From Pyrinomonadaceae bacterium (GTDB lineage Bacteria; Acidobacteriota; Blastocatellia; Pyrinomonadales; Pyrinomonadaceae): a stretch of DNA of 64,000 bases. The stretch spans positions 682,001-746,000 of the forward strand of contig JANQRU010000007.1 of assembly GCA_028284415.1 (NCBI GenBank), read 5' to 3'. Shown here in pieces: positions 8,070 to 17,842 of this stretch. The notes under the pieces are model-generated. The model was not told where the DNA came from. It searched no databases and saw only the letters and a list, made by a program, of their open reading frames with translations. The translations under genes and the position numbers were made by a program. How positions within the stretch are numbered: the first letter of the stretch is position 1; each line of letters begins with the position of its first letter.

Positions 8070-9155
8070 CTAACGATTAGCAATTCCGAGGAAAAACTCT
8101 TTCCATTGGGATCGTACGTGTTCCCATCTATATTTTACACACTCACGGCGTGCATTTTCAATTATTTTTTGACCTAATTCGTCATTTTTCAATAATTTAA
8201 TCGCATTTTCCGCTAAAGCTTCACAATTGTTTGTTGGCGATAGAAGCCCTGTTTCACCATCTGTGATTAGATACCGAATTCCACCTGCGTTGCTTGAAAC
8301 TACTGGTAATCCACAAGAAAAAGCCTCAATTATCGAAAGTGGCATATTATCAATGATTGAAGAATTTAAGTAAATATCGGCTGCATCATAGGTTTTCGGC
8401 ATTTCATCCTGCGAAATCCGACCTATGAAATTGACATTTTCTAAAGATAATTCTTGAGCCATAGTTTTTAAATCCTCTTCTAGGCTTCCAAATCCGGCAA
8501 CGATGAGTTCTGCTGCAGGAAATTCTTTTTGTATTTTATGAAAAGCTTTTAGCGTGCACTCAACATTATAGTGCTTTTCAAATGTTCGATTGGATAAAAA
8601 TTTGGGCTTGAGAGGTTTTCTTTCCCGAAAGGTAAAATTCTTTGAATCTACAAAGTTAAATATTGCTTGTGCTTCGAGTCCAAATTTTGCAAAAACATCA
8701 ACTAAAAATTGAGATGGAACAACAATTTCATCAAATTCCTGCATCGTTGATTTTACAAACCAACCACCTTTTTTCAGATGCTCTTCCGCTTCGCCTGTAT
8801 GATAATTTAAAATTACTTTTTTTCCGTAGAATTTAGAAACAAAAAGTGGTGGAAGTGTTGAAATCACATAACTTGTCGTACCTGATGAAAAAACCTGCAC
8901 GACGTCAAATCTTAGTAATTGTGTAATTAAAATCCACCAAAATTTGATTGATGTGACGATTGTTCTGACTACTTTTATTTTCTGAAGGAAACCTAAAACT
9001 TTTAAGGTAGGATTGTTTGGAATCAGGGAAAGCTCTATTTCTTCATCGTCCTTGAAAGAATCAATCAAACGCTTTGCTTGAATTGACTGCCCTCCCAAAA
9101 TTTTTGTTGAAGGGGCAACAATTGCAACTTTATTTTTTTTACTTTTCTGATTCAT
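8070..9155 (-). CDS. Glycosyltransferase family 4
   Basis: The protein has 361 residues in a GT-B fold. The N-terminal glycine-rich loop is in STKILGGQSIQAKRL. The donor-side half contains ELIVAGFGSLEEDL, NVNFIGRISQDEMPKTYDAADIYL and IIEAFSCGLPVVSSNAGGI, the last being the GT4 E-x7-E region. It should be a retaining transferase acting in the cytoplasm on lipid-linked intermediates. It overlaps the upstream GT4 gene by 17 bases, so the two are probably translationally coupled. Sugar specificity cannot be determined. Confidence 0.85.
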   Translation of the reverse strand: MNQKSKKNKVAIVAPSTKILGGQSIQAKRLIDSFKDDEEIELSLIPNNPTLKVLGFLQKIKVVRTIVTSIKFWWILITQLLRFDVVQVFSSGTTSYVISTLPPLFVSKFYGKKVILNYHTGEAEEHLKKGGWFVKSTMQEFDEIVVPSQFLVDVFAKFGLEAQAIFNFVDSKNFTFRERKPLKPKFLSNRTFEKHYNVECTLKAFHKIQKEFPAAELIVAGFGSLEEDLKTMAQELSLENVNFIGRISQDEMPKTYDAADIYLNSSIIDNMPLSIIEAFSCGLPVVSSNAGGIRYLITDGETGLLSPTNNCEALAENAIKLLKNDELGQKIIENARRECVKYRWEHVRSQWKEFFLGIANR

Positions 9156-10281
9156 TTATGCAGTTCTGATAGAATTTAGTTATCTCTTCAAGTTGAATCT
9201 CGGTAGAGAATTTTTCTTCAACTCTTTTTCTGCCTAAATATCCCATTTCAGTAGCTTTGGCTGGATTTTTTAGGAGAACTTCCAGACTGTTTGCCATTGC
9301 TTCGTCGTCATTTGATTCAACTAAATAACCTGTTTCACCATCTACAATGGCTTCTCTCGCACCACCGACATCTGTTGCGACGACGGGTTTCGATGCTGAC
9401 ATATATTCTAAGATCGAATTTGAAAATCCTTCCGCCGTTGAACTTAAAACACAGGCGTAAGAAATAGAGAGAAGTTCAGGAATGATTTTGCACCGATCTA
9501 TAAAGTGAGTTTTATCGCTAACTTCCAAACGCTTTGCCATATCCTGTAGATAGTTTTTTCTTTCTCCTTCACCGGCAAAAACAAAATTTGCTTCCGGAAA
9601 ATTATCTTTCAAGTGCTTTGCTGCTCTCAGAAGCATCGGTTGATTTTTTACACTGTGGCGAAGATTTGCGACTAATGTGATGAACTTTATATTTTCCTCA
9701 AGAGGCAGCCCTAAAGTTTTACAGATTTTGTTTCGATCGTTTTCTTTGGGTTTCAATCTTTCTAGATCAAGCCCGTTGTAAATAACTTTTATTTTATTTT
9801 CTTCAACTTCCCTTTTTATCAAGTATTTTTTTACAGCTTCTGAATTGACTGTAATTGAATTTGATAACCCGAAAATATGCTTTTCAATGCGATTTTGCAT
9901 ATTCGAACGCATACCGCTCGTCTCTCTTTTGGAAGAAATTTTTACGGGAATTTTTGCGTATCTGGCTGACAAGATGCCGAAGATATTCGTATAGAAATCA
10001 TGTGTGTGGACTATATCTATTTTGTTTTCTTTTAGAAATTTTGCACAGTTTCGAACTTGTTTGAGAAAATTTAGATTAAAAAAACTCGATAAATTGTATT
10101 CGGGAATATCTGTAAAACCGATATTTTCTATTTCTTCAAGTAAAATCCCTCTTTTTTTCAGAGTGGCAACAAAAACGTTGAAGGTTTTATCTCCGTGCAG
10201 AAGCTTTGTTAACTGCACAGCTTGTCTTTCGGAACCGCCTTGATGAAAACTTCCGATAAATTGTAAGACATTTTTTTTCAT
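9139..10281 (-). CDS. Glycosyltransferase family 4
   Basis: The protein has 380 residues with the GT4 layout. The acceptor half starts with FIGSFHQGGSERQAVQLTKL, carrying the GGSER loop, and HTHDFYTNIFG. The donor half has VIYNGLDLERL, NFVFAGEGERKNYL and FSNSILEYMSASKPVVATD. The E-x7-E motif differs slightly from its neighbour's, so this is a divergent paralogue and not a recent duplicate. It is first of a coupled GT4 pair and follows the heparinase-like gene after about 130 bases. It probably adds one sugar of the repeat unit. Confidence 0.85.
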   Translation of the reverse strand: MKKNVLQFIGSFHQGGSERQAVQLTKLLHGDKTFNVFVATLKKRGILLEEIENIGFTDIPEYNLSSFFNLNFLKQVRNCAKFLKENKIDIVHTHDFYTNIFGILSARYAKIPVKISSKRETSGMRSNMQNRIEKHIFGLSNSITVNSEAVKKYLIKREVEENKIKVIYNGLDLERLKPKENDRNKICKTLGLPLEENIKFITLVANLRHSVKNQPMLLRAAKHLKDNFPEANFVFAGEGERKNYLQDMAKRLEVSDKTHFIDRCKIIPELLSISYACVLSSTAEGFSNSILEYMSASKPVVATDVGGAREAIVDGETGYLVESNDDEAMANSLEVLLKNPAKATEMGYLGRKRVEEKFSTEIQLEEITKFYQNCINESEK

Positions 10282-10409
10282 TGAAATTTGAAAAGAATGA
10301 AAATTTAGACTTAACGAATTAAAGATTATTATTGAAGGTTATTTTTTTCAATGAGATTTGATAGGCAAATCTATAATTTGGGTGATTTTTGACTATTCAG
10401 ATTCCAAAA

Positions 10410-12866
10410 TTAAATTTCCGGAGTGGTTTTCAGAATATACGTTTTAGAATGTTTCTGCGGTAATGAAACACTAAAAACGCTCTCGGATGTTCGGACATTA
10501 AGTTTATTTCCAAAGCGTCTGGCGATGGCGAACCCTAAATTCTTAGGATAATTAACTATATCACGACCTGACATTGAAAAGTTCTTTCCATTGATCAGCA
10601 CAAACTCTTCCGGTAGCTTTTCTCCTGCACTCAGTCTTGCCCAAAGGAAACTAAAGTCTGTGTTAAATAGTTCAGTGCGGACAAGCTGTTCGCCATCGGC
10701 GTAAACAAATATATCTTGGTATTCGCGGTAATTTACGACGAAAGCACGCCCGTTATCCACTTTAGTTTCAAACACCTCGGGTTTATAGAATCCTAATTCG
10801 GCTGGAACCATAAAAGTTATAAACTCTTGCGGTCCAATCCCTTTTGAAACATATCGCAGAAAAGGAGAATTAACTCTTTCTCCATAGCAATTGGAAATCC
10901 AGCTTTCTTTTCTCTGCCAACTACCATTATCACCGAATGTATAAATTCTTACGCCAACATTATTTTCAGGCGACTCGGTAACACACCACGTACCATTTTC
11001 TATATTCTCAATGTGTGGATTTGTTTTTGCGTTGAAATGAAAATTTTGCTGATAATCGTGCTCGCCCGCTGTTTTAACAAAATCACGCATAATCCAATAA
11101 TCATTCTTCAAGAAAAGAATGCTGCGCGTGTGTTCGGCAGAAGAATTTTCCAAATTTTTATAACCGTTGTGCGAAGCTTCAAGAAAATCGAAACGATCTT
11201 GCGAAATCCATGATTTGACGTTTGCTTCAGCCATCGATTCCCAAGAAAATTTTTCACCGAAATCAGATGAAGATTTTTCATCAATTGTCAGAGTATTGTG
11301 GGCAAGGCTTGAGCGGAAATAATCGCGTAATTCTTTGGATTTATGGTATGTATAAGTTCCTGAATCCACCAACAAAGTCCTGCCGCCAACAGCTAATTCA
11401 AAACTCAGAGTATCTGCATGCCCGTGTCCACCATTTAATGAACCGATCTCACCTGCATCAACTAACAGATAATTATCGCTCGACGTCCATCCATCACGCA
11501 TTACAAAATATCCGCCGTCTTTGAAAACAGCCGATTTATTCGTAGGTGTGTGAGAACGAATCAGGTCAAAAGCCTTCATTCCTTCCAAGCCTAAAAGCCA
11601 CAACAATTCCTGTGATTTTTCTTGAGTGACAAATTTATAATCACCACGATTGAAAACAACCGAACCGACTGCTAGAGTTCCGCGAAAATCAATTGAACGA
11701 TTGCTTGTCAAAGGCAAAGACCTTCCGCCATCATCATCGCCGATTAGCGGAGTAGTTCCATCAGGACGGGTAATTTTCATCAAAAAATCTAACGCTGATT
11801 GGACTTTTGTAGAAAGTTTTTCTTGTAAGCCGCTATCGGGATTATCTCCGATCAGCTTTTGCAGAATTATGAAATGCAGATAAAAATCAGCTGTATAGCG
11901 TTGATACCAAGTTGTTTGCTCAAAATAAACGCCGTCGCTTAAAATCTGCCTATCTAATTCTGAATAAAGAATTTCTTCAGCAATTTTTTTCCAATGCTTT
12001 GAACGCTTCAGGAAAGATAATTGAGTTCCAAGATAATAAAGCCCCAAAGCCTCACCTGTTAAATGCGTATTCGGACTGTAATATGTCGAAAGGTATTTTT
12101 CGAGATGTCTTCCGTGAATAAATAAATATTTGAGAGCTTTTTGAAATATAGCCGGTGTAAAGCTATTTGAATCTTTGAATAGGTGAAAAGCCCATATCCA
12201 AGAGATTAAACGAAACGAAACTTCTAAACTGCTAAACCAATTTATCCCCATGCCAGGAGCATTCTGATCCATCCAGCTATCAATATGCCTGACAAAAGTA
12301 GCAGCGTATCTCTCATCATCAGTTAATAAATACGCAACTCCAAGAGTGAAAAAATATTGGTGGCGATTAAGCTCCCAGATTATCTTTTTGTCACCCGTTT
12401 CTTTTGTGTCTAACTCATCAAATTGCTTCCAATGTTTTAAGGGTGAACTTTTATCGGAAATGGGTTCATAGTGCCAATCAACAGGCTCTCCGAAGTCGAG
12501 ATTCAGATAACCAAGCAAATCGAATTTCCCGTCTAAAATTTTGTTTGCTTTTTCAACGAAGTGACTTTTGGCATCTTCACCAAAATTATTTATAAAAGAT
12601 TCTTTAATTTTTTCTTTATTAGAAAATGAGGGGAAAAAGTTAGTTTTTGATGTTTCATAAAACTTGTCAAAAAACATCTGAGGCGTGAAAGCTCTGCTGT
12701 CAAAATAGTCAGAATCCATTAGTTGAGAGAGTTCTTTATCAGTCGGAAGTTTGCCGCTAATTCCGATCTGGTCAGAATAAGCAGAGAAAACCTGCCCGCC
12801 TCTTGTACGCAGTTCTTCTAAACTTTTTCCTTTTAGTTTTTTAATTTTATCCAAAGGATTTACCAT
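10410..12866 (-). CDS. Heparinase II/III family protein
   Basis: The protein has 818 residues. The N-terminal half is an (alpha/alpha) toroid with LTDDERYAATFVRHIDSWMD, NTHLTGEALGLYYLG and WYQRYTADFYLHF. The C-terminal half is the beta-sandwich Hepar_II_III domain with GGHGHADTLSFELAVGG (near residue 480), LLVDSGTYTY and SSLAHNTLTID. The conserved His, Tyr and Asn motifs of polysaccharide lyases are therefore present. No clear signal peptide is visible. Family members inside biosynthetic clusters often cleave or edit the polymer made by the cluster. It likely trims or remodels a uronic-acid-containing polysaccharide, which would fit the AsnB amidation idea. The substrate is unknown. Confidence 0.85.
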   Translation of the reverse strand: MVNPLDKIKKLKGKSLEELRTRGGQVFSAYSDQIGISGKLPTDKELSQLMDSDYFDSRAFTPQMFFDKFYETSKTNFFPSFSNKEKIKESFINNFGEDAKSHFVEKANKILDGKFDLLGYLNLDFGEPVDWHYEPISDKSSPLKHWKQFDELDTKETGDKKIIWELNRHQYFFTLGVAYLLTDDERYAATFVRHIDSWMDQNAPGMGINWFSSLEVSFRLISWIWAFHLFKDSNSFTPAIFQKALKYLFIHGRHLEKYLSTYYSPNTHLTGEALGLYYLGTQLSFLKRSKHWKKIAEEILYSELDRQILSDGVYFEQTTWYQRYTADFYLHFIILQKLIGDNPDSGLQEKLSTKVQSALDFLMKITRPDGTTPLIGDDDGGRSLPLTSNRSIDFRGTLAVGSVVFNRGDYKFVTQEKSQELLWLLGLEGMKAFDLIRSHTPTNKSAVFKDGGYFVMRDGWTSSDNYLLVDAGEIGSLNGGHGHADTLSFELAVGGRTLLVDSGTYTYHKSKELRDYFRSSLAHNTLTIDEKSSSDFGEKFSWESMAEANVKSWISQDRFDFLEASHNGYKNLENSSAEHTRSILFLKNDYWIMRDFVKTAGEHDYQQNFHFNAKTNPHIENIENGTWCVTESPENNVGVRIYTFGDNGSWQRKESWISNCYGERVNSPFLRYVSKGIGPQEFITFMVPAELGFYKPEVFETKVDNGRAFVVNYREYQDIFVYADGEQLVRTELFNTDFSFLWARLSAGEKLPEEFVLINGKNFSMSGRDIVNYPKNLGFAIARRFGNKLNVRTSESVFSVSLPQKHSKTYILKTTPEI

Positions 12867-12887
12867 TCTGTTTTAGCTACCAATCTA

Positions 12888-14087
12888 TCAGACAAAAACT
12901 TTTTCTTTCAAACTTATTTCTTCTGATTTTTCTTGTTTTTGCTCTTGCATAATAGATTTTAAGCGATAATCCCTAAAATCATCCGGCTCGCCTTCCTGTC
13001 CATCAATCGCAGCGAAAACCATATTGGTTGCTTCTCTAGCCGATGCAAAATGAACTTTATAATCACCAGTTTTTTCGCCGTTCTCAATGATTTTACTAAA
13101 AAATCTCACTGCATCTTCGCCAATGCAGGCTGATTGATCATGCTCAAAAAATCCGTGACAATAAAGTTTTACAAAAACCCACTCAGATTTACCCTTAACG
13201 GTAATATTGGCATTCTGCCAACGTCTGAATCGAGCTAAATCCATTGGTTGATTATACACCAATGCACCGTCCTCTATTCGCGGGACAGGAAAACCCTTGA
13301 TTCTCCTTGTCCAATTAAAAATAAGTGGTCCTGTAAATATTAGTGGTAATTGAGGCAGTTTTCCATTTATTCTGACTGATTTTCCTTTTCTATGTGGAAC
13401 AGCTTCATTCAAAGGTAATCCGCATTCGTAGATTTTATTTATCATCGGAACTTGTGATTGATCGGGTGCTGAGGCTAAGGTCATATCCGCATAACAGCCT
13501 GTGTCTGCAAGGATTTGCATCTCCTCATCTACACCACAGAATCTTCCGCCACAAGAATTAGCCAAAGCTAAATTCCCATGAACAAATGCATACATTGGCT
13601 GTCCAACCCCATCCATACGTGAAAGACATTTATGATCTTCAGCTAAAATATCCCGAAATTCTACAAGCTGTTTTCTCAAATTTTCAGCTGTATCAGGTTT
13701 TTCAACTCCATGATGCAAGTGAATTTCAACCTCACCCAAACCTTCTGCCTGCATTTCAGCCATCGTGTCCAAAAGCTGTCTGTCGTATTGTTCAGCAGGA
13801 TAAAAATTTGTGTGGCGGAACTTTGTTCCATCAGCATCAATTAATGCTTCGCCCGTTTTTCTTGCAAGCTTATGATATTTATCTAAAACTTTTCTTTGCT
13901 TATCAATCGGCAACAAACCATCCGATTTCCACGACGGCTCAAAGTGATTAGCAACAGTAAAAATTACGTGCTTTTTTTCAAATGCTGTCCTTCCAAAAAA
14001 AGCTTTTGTTCTCTCAAACGGATAGCGTACGAGCCATGGAAGGTTCCATTTGAGTTTTGTTATTAAGTTTGTTTCTGTGGCACTCAT
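12888..14087 (-). CDS. Conserved protein of unknown function, possibly deacetylase-like
   Basis: I do not recognise a named family with certainty. The 399-residue protein has motifs reminiscent of NodB/GH-type barrels: HVIFTVANHFEPSW near residue 40, EVEIHLHHGVEKP with a HLHH cluster, YAFVHGNLAL, and WVFVKLYCHGF near the C-terminus. Several histidines in strand-end positions suggest a metal site. Cysteines occur in NSCGGRFCGV. It has no signal peptide or membrane segment. It starts 21 bases before the heparinase-like gene and is co-directional with it. A polysaccharide-processing metalloenzyme is the best guess. Confidence 0.55.
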   Translation of the reverse strand: MSATETNLITKLKWNLPWLVRYPFERTKAFFGRTAFEKKHVIFTVANHFEPSWKSDGLLPIDKQRKVLDKYHKLARKTGEALIDADGTKFRHTNFYPAEQYDRQLLDTMAEMQAEGLGEVEIHLHHGVEKPDTAENLRKQLVEFRDILAEDHKCLSRMDGVGQPMYAFVHGNLALANSCGGRFCGVDEEMQILADTGCYADMTLASAPDQSQVPMINKIYECGLPLNEAVPHRKGKSVRINGKLPQLPLIFTGPLIFNWTRRIKGFPVPRIEDGALVYNQPMDLARFRRWQNANITVKGKSEWVFVKLYCHGFFEHDQSACIGEDAVRFFSKIIENGEKTGDYKVHFASAREATNMVFAAIDGQEGEPDDFRDYRLKSIMQEQKQEKSEEISLKEKVFV

Positions 14088-14202
14088 TTAAATCAAGTTT
14101 TTTTTACTCTTTGATAACAAAAGATTTACCAACTAAAAAGTCTAAATCGGCTTAATTATCCAAAAAAAATAGGTATAAATTCTTTTACTAATCTGAATAT
14201 CC

Positions 14203-14820
14203 CTACCATTCTTCTGGCTCAGGAAACTTTAAATCGTAAGCTTTTTTGTCAGGCAAATTTGCATAAAATTTAGATAATGAAACTACATATTCTTCTCCAA
14301 ACCCCATTCTCCAAAACATATCTGTTCTACCAATGTCAGGAAATGCTATCCAAGTTGGTAAGTAGGTATTTGGATCGTCACAAATTTGTCTTATTTCTTC
14401 TCGAACCTCCATCAGTAGTTGTCCAAGTCTATTTTTTCCACTTCCGTCTCCGCCATCCGCCCAATAAGTATCATTAGAAGTGTGTTCAACTAAAATGGCG
14501 TCATCAGTATTTAACAGATTTTTCTTTAATTGATGATGTTGTAGGAATTTAGCCCTTAGAGCTTTTTTCATAACTTTATCCTTAACCTGTTCCCAATCTT
14601 CTCTTAAAGGATTTTTTCTGTTTCTTCCTTCTTTCGCCACCTCCATTGGTGATTCAATTTCCCTGATTCTATCCTGTATCCTAAAATCGTTAAATTTATT
14701 AGCTTGAAAATAATGCTCTACTGTTCGCCACATAAAACAATCTAAAAAGATTACATAAGGAGCAAAATTTGATAAATAGCCGTATTCATCATCGGTTCTA
14801 TAGAATTTAATTACTTTCAT
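14203..14820 (-). CDS. NADAR family protein (YbiA-like N-glycosidase)
   Basis: The protein is 205 residues from MKVIKFYRTDDEYG. Earlier in-frame starts would read back into the AsnB gene. NADAR signatures are clear: GYLSNFAP, TVEHYFQANKF and SNDTYWADGGDGSGKNRLGQ followed by LLMEVRE. NADAR proteins are N-glycosidases. YbiA acts on riboflavin-pathway intermediates, and others are linked to ADP-ribose chemistry, including removal of ADP-ribose from guanine. The C-terminal 60 or so residues (from about TWIAFPDIGRTDMFWRMGF) extend beyond the core domain. It sits inside a polysaccharide operon directly after AsnB copy 2, where it has no obvious pathway role, so it looks like a passenger. Confidence 0.85.
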   Translation of the reverse strand: MKVIKFYRTDDEYGYLSNFAPYVIFLDCFMWRTVEHYFQANKFNDFRIQDRIREIESPMEVAKEGRNRKNPLREDWEQVKDKVMKKALRAKFLQHHQLKKNLLNTDDAILVEHTSNDTYWADGGDGSGKNRLGQLLMEVREEIRQICDDPNTYLPTWIAFPDIGRTDMFWRMGFGEEYVVSLSKFYANLPDKKAYDLKFPEPEEW

Positions 14821-14827
14821 ATAATTC

Positions 14828-16714
14828 TTAGGCATCCAAAAATTTACGATGCCATAATTCCAGCATCCATAAAACCCAGAGCGGATGCGAATGATCACGT
14901 CTGTTTTTGGAATGCTCATCTAAAAGTAATTTGATGTATTTCGACTCAAAATATCCGCGTTCCAAAGTTTTCTTTTCAATTAAAGTATCGTGAATTTTTT
15001 CTTTTAGTTGCGAATTTATCCACTCGCCAATGGGGACACCGAAACCTTGTTTTTCGCGGTATAGAATTTCTTCTGGGACAATTCCTTCCAGTGACTTTTT
15101 GAAAATGTATTTTGTTTCGACGCCTTTTAGCTTCAAAGAAGTCGGGATATTTTGCGTCACGAAATCAATTAAATCTTGATCGAGAAGCGGAACTCTTGCT
15201 TCCAAAGAAGTTGCCATACTCATTCGGTCAACTTTGGTTAAAATATCGCTTGGCAGATAGGTTTTTGAATCGAGATAAAGCAAATTGTCAATTGGGTTTC
15301 CAGTTGAAATACTGTTGGCAATTTGCTGATAGATTGCTTCAGCAGAATTTTTGTTTCCGTTTAGACTTGCTCTAAAATTTTCGGCGTAAAGGGATTTTTT
15401 CTTGAGTTTTCCAAATTGCGAAATGCTATCTATATAACGGTCAATCGCATCCAAAGATGTGTTGTAAAGAAAGTTTTTGCCTTTTGCTCCGTGCGGAAGT
15501 GCTTCGCTGATCGGTTGCATCAAGCCTTTCCGTAAAGCTTTTGGCAAACTTCCCAAACCACTGCGTTTTTTGTCGATCAAATATCTTGTGTAACCCGCAA
15601 AAAGTTCGTCGCCGCCGTCGCCTGATAAAACGACCGTAACATAATCGCGTGCCATTTTTGAAACCATATAGGTTGGCATCGAAGACGGATCGGAAAACGG
15701 TTCATCAAAATGCCAGACAAGTTCATCGATTGTTTCAACTAGATCGGGCGTAACAATGAATTCATGATGCTCGGTATTAAAATGTTTGGCGGCAATTCGT
15801 GCGTATTTTAGTTCGCTGAAGGTGTCTTCATTAAAGCCGATGGAAAATGTCTTTACAGGTTTATCGAGAATCTGTGACATCATCCCGACAACCGCTGAAG
15901 AATCAACTCCGCCCGATAAAAATGCTCCAAGCGGAACCTCGGAAATCAAGCGAACTTTAACAGCTTCTTTGATTTTTTTGCGTAATTCTTCCGCCAATTC
16001 TTCTTCGGATCTCGCTTCAGAAATTTCTTTGTATTTGAAATCCCAATAACGCTCGGACTCAACTTTGCCATCCTTAAAAATCAGAAAATGTCCGGGTTGG
16101 AGTTTCTCGACTCCGCGAAAAATGCAGAATTCTTCGGGCACGTAACCGAAAGTTAGATATGCATTCAATGCCGAATAATCGATTTCTTTTTTGATCTCAC
16201 CGTGAGTCGAAAGTGATTTCAGTTCCGAACCGAAAACAAAATTTCCGTTTGGCAGAAGTGAATAGAAAAATGGTTTTAGTCCGACCCTGTCCCTTGCAAT
16301 GAAAAGCGACTCGTCTTTCTCATCCCAAATTGCAAAGGCAAACATTCCGCGTAGTTTGTGAACGCAATCTGTTCCGAATTCGTCGTAGGCGTGAATGATA
16401 GTTTCTGTGTCGGAATTGGTTTTAAATTTGTAGCCGAGTGAAATAAGTTCTTTTCTTAGTTCTCGATAGTTGTAAATTTCGCCGTTGAAAACTATGAATT
16501 TTGAGCCGTCATTTGAAAAAATCGGTTGTTGCCCGCCACTAAGGTCAATTATCGAAAGCCGACGCATTCCAAGTGCTGCACGCCCCTTTACAATCGTACC
16601 TTGTTCATCAGGACCGCGATGCGTAATGATCTTGCACATTTTATCGAGCAAAATTTCACGCGTCTTTTGCGGTTTGTCTATATTTTTGTTGATAAATCCG
16701 GTGATTCCACACAT
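14828..16714 (-). CDS. asnB: Asparagine synthetase B-like amidotransferase, copy 2
   Basis: The protein has 628 residues and starts MCGITGFINKN, so Cys2 is the glutaminase nucleophile and the start is secure. The GATase2 domain has HRGPDEQG, FNGEIYNYRE and RGMFAFAIWDE. The synthetase domain has LGAFLSGGVDSSAVVG (PP-loop) and LSGDGGDELFAGYTRY. The C-terminal YREKQGFGVPIGEW is typical of AsnB proteins in exopolysaccharide clusters. It is distinct in sequence from copies 1 and 3. It probably amidates a sugar acid or an amino-acid decoration using glutamine. It is followed by a FemAB/GNAT-like gene upstream and a NADAR gene downstream in the operon. Confidence 0.85.
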   Translation of the reverse strand: MCGITGFINKNIDKPQKTREILLDKMCKIITHRGPDEQGTIVKGRAALGMRRLSIIDLSGGQQPIFSNDGSKFIVFNGEIYNYRELRKELISLGYKFKTNSDTETIIHAYDEFGTDCVHKLRGMFAFAIWDEKDESLFIARDRVGLKPFFYSLLPNGNFVFGSELKSLSTHGEIKKEIDYSALNAYLTFGYVPEEFCIFRGVEKLQPGHFLIFKDGKVESERYWDFKYKEISEARSEEELAEELRKKIKEAVKVRLISEVPLGAFLSGGVDSSAVVGMMSQILDKPVKTFSIGFNEDTFSELKYARIAAKHFNTEHHEFIVTPDLVETIDELVWHFDEPFSDPSSMPTYMVSKMARDYVTVVLSGDGGDELFAGYTRYLIDKKRSGLGSLPKALRKGLMQPISEALPHGAKGKNFLYNTSLDAIDRYIDSISQFGKLKKKSLYAENFRASLNGNKNSAEAIYQQIANSISTGNPIDNLLYLDSKTYLPSDILTKVDRMSMATSLEARVPLLDQDLIDFVTQNIPTSLKLKGVETKYIFKKSLEGIVPEEILYREKQGFGVPIGEWINSQLKEKIHDTLIEKKTLERGYFESKYIKLLLDEHSKNRRDHSHPLWVLWMLELWHRKFLDA

Positions 16715-16774
16715 AGATCAATGGATAGAAGGGCAGTTATAATTTGACAATAATAAAGGGCGTGGTTTGAAGAA

Positions 16775-17815
16775 TTATTTGCGTATGGTTTTCTTGACTA
16801 CATCTTTGAAGCCTTGATACCACTCAAGTATTTTAACAGATTTTGGAATAAATTCTATATACATTAGTTTTGGATAAAAAACATAGTCTTTGGTGAAGCC
16901 ATCTTTGAATCTATTTATGTTATAAACTTGGTCTTCTTTTCCGACCATATGATTGTAGCCACCAAAGTCAAATTGTTTCAATCCTTTCTCTTGTAAAAAT
17001 TCTAAAACTGATACGATCGCTAAATGCTGAATTGGAAGTTTTCTTCTTTTTGGATCAGTTGCCGCGTGATAATAAAACCCCGTCTCACCCTGAATAATTA
17101 TGGCGATTCCACCAATCATCTCATCATCTCTAAAAGCACCATAGAAAAATCCATTTTCGCTTTTATCAAAGAAATCCGACATCTTTTTGTAGAGCTTTAA
17201 ATTCGCCTTCTTTCTAATTTTACGTCCCCTTGACTCATACATTCTTACATATATATCGTTGAATTTCTCAATTTCTTTTTCATCTTCGATAACTCTCGCG
17301 GTAATTCCGAGTTTTTTAGCCTTTTTAAGAGAACGTTTATGATTTGTAGATAGGTTTTTTGTTATTGAATCAATATCTTTTTCTAGGTCAATGATGCTGG
17401 TACTCCAGTTTCGGCGGTCGAAAAAATACTTAACATCATAGTCTTTATTCAATTTGTACTCGGCAAATTCTGACGTGCTACCGACAGGACCGAATAGCTG
17501 TATAGTCATAAAAAAGAATTTCTTTTCTCTGAAGTGTTCGATAATTATTTTTAAGGAATCAACAGCTTTTCTTACGGATTTTGCGATAGGACCAAAAGGA
17601 ATATGAGCTACCTTTGGCTGAGGAAACTGTATGACGGCGTAGGAAATTACTTTATTATCTTTCTTAAGCAAAAAATATTTTATCTTTTCTTTTTTGTTAA
17701 CGATCGTATTCCAATCTATATTCTGCTCAAAAGAAACAGATTTTTGCTCTTGATAAAGTTTTTTACACTCTTCTTTTTCTTCTTTCGATAACTTGTTTTT
17801 AAATGAATAATCCAT
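16775..17815 (-). CDS. FemAB/GNAT-type acyl- or aminoacyltransferase
   Basis: The protein has 346 residues. The pattern is that of lipid II-type FemAB and related BioF2-like GNAT enzymes. It has a central region with STNHKRSLKKAKKLGITARV, then MYESRGRKIRKKANLKLYKKM, then a GNAT core with GFFYGAFRDDEMIGGIAI and FYYHAATDPKRRKLPIQHLA, ending in GLKQFDFGGYN. FemAB enzymes attach amino acids from aminoacyl-tRNA, while GNAT relatives use acyl-CoA. Beside AsnB and Wzx genes it may add an amino-acid or acyl group to the polysaccharide. An AsnB partner could then amidate such a substituent. The family is fairly sure and the donor is not. Confidence 0.7.
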   Translation of the reverse strand: MDYSFKNKLSKEEKEECKKLYQEQKSVSFEQNIDWNTIVNKKEKIKYFLLKKDNKVISYAVIQFPQPKVAHIPFGPIAKSVRKAVDSLKIIIEHFREKKFFFMTIQLFGPVGSTSEFAEYKLNKDYDVKYFFDRRNWSTSIIDLEKDIDSITKNLSTNHKRSLKKAKKLGITARVIEDEKEIEKFNDIYVRMYESRGRKIRKKANLKLYKKMSDFFDKSENGFFYGAFRDDEMIGGIAIIIQGETGFYYHAATDPKRRKLPIQHLAIVSVLEFLQEKGLKQFDFGGYNHMVGKEDQVYNINRFKDGFTKDYVFYPKLMYIEFIPKSVKILEWYQGFKDVVKKTIRK

Positions 17816-17842
17816 CTTTAAATAGCTTCAAATCCGCAAACT

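Noticed and set aside
13586..13951. 121-codon plus-strand frame opposite the unassigned glycan enzyme
   Set aside because: Antisense shadow, Gln/His/Pro-rich, no start signal.
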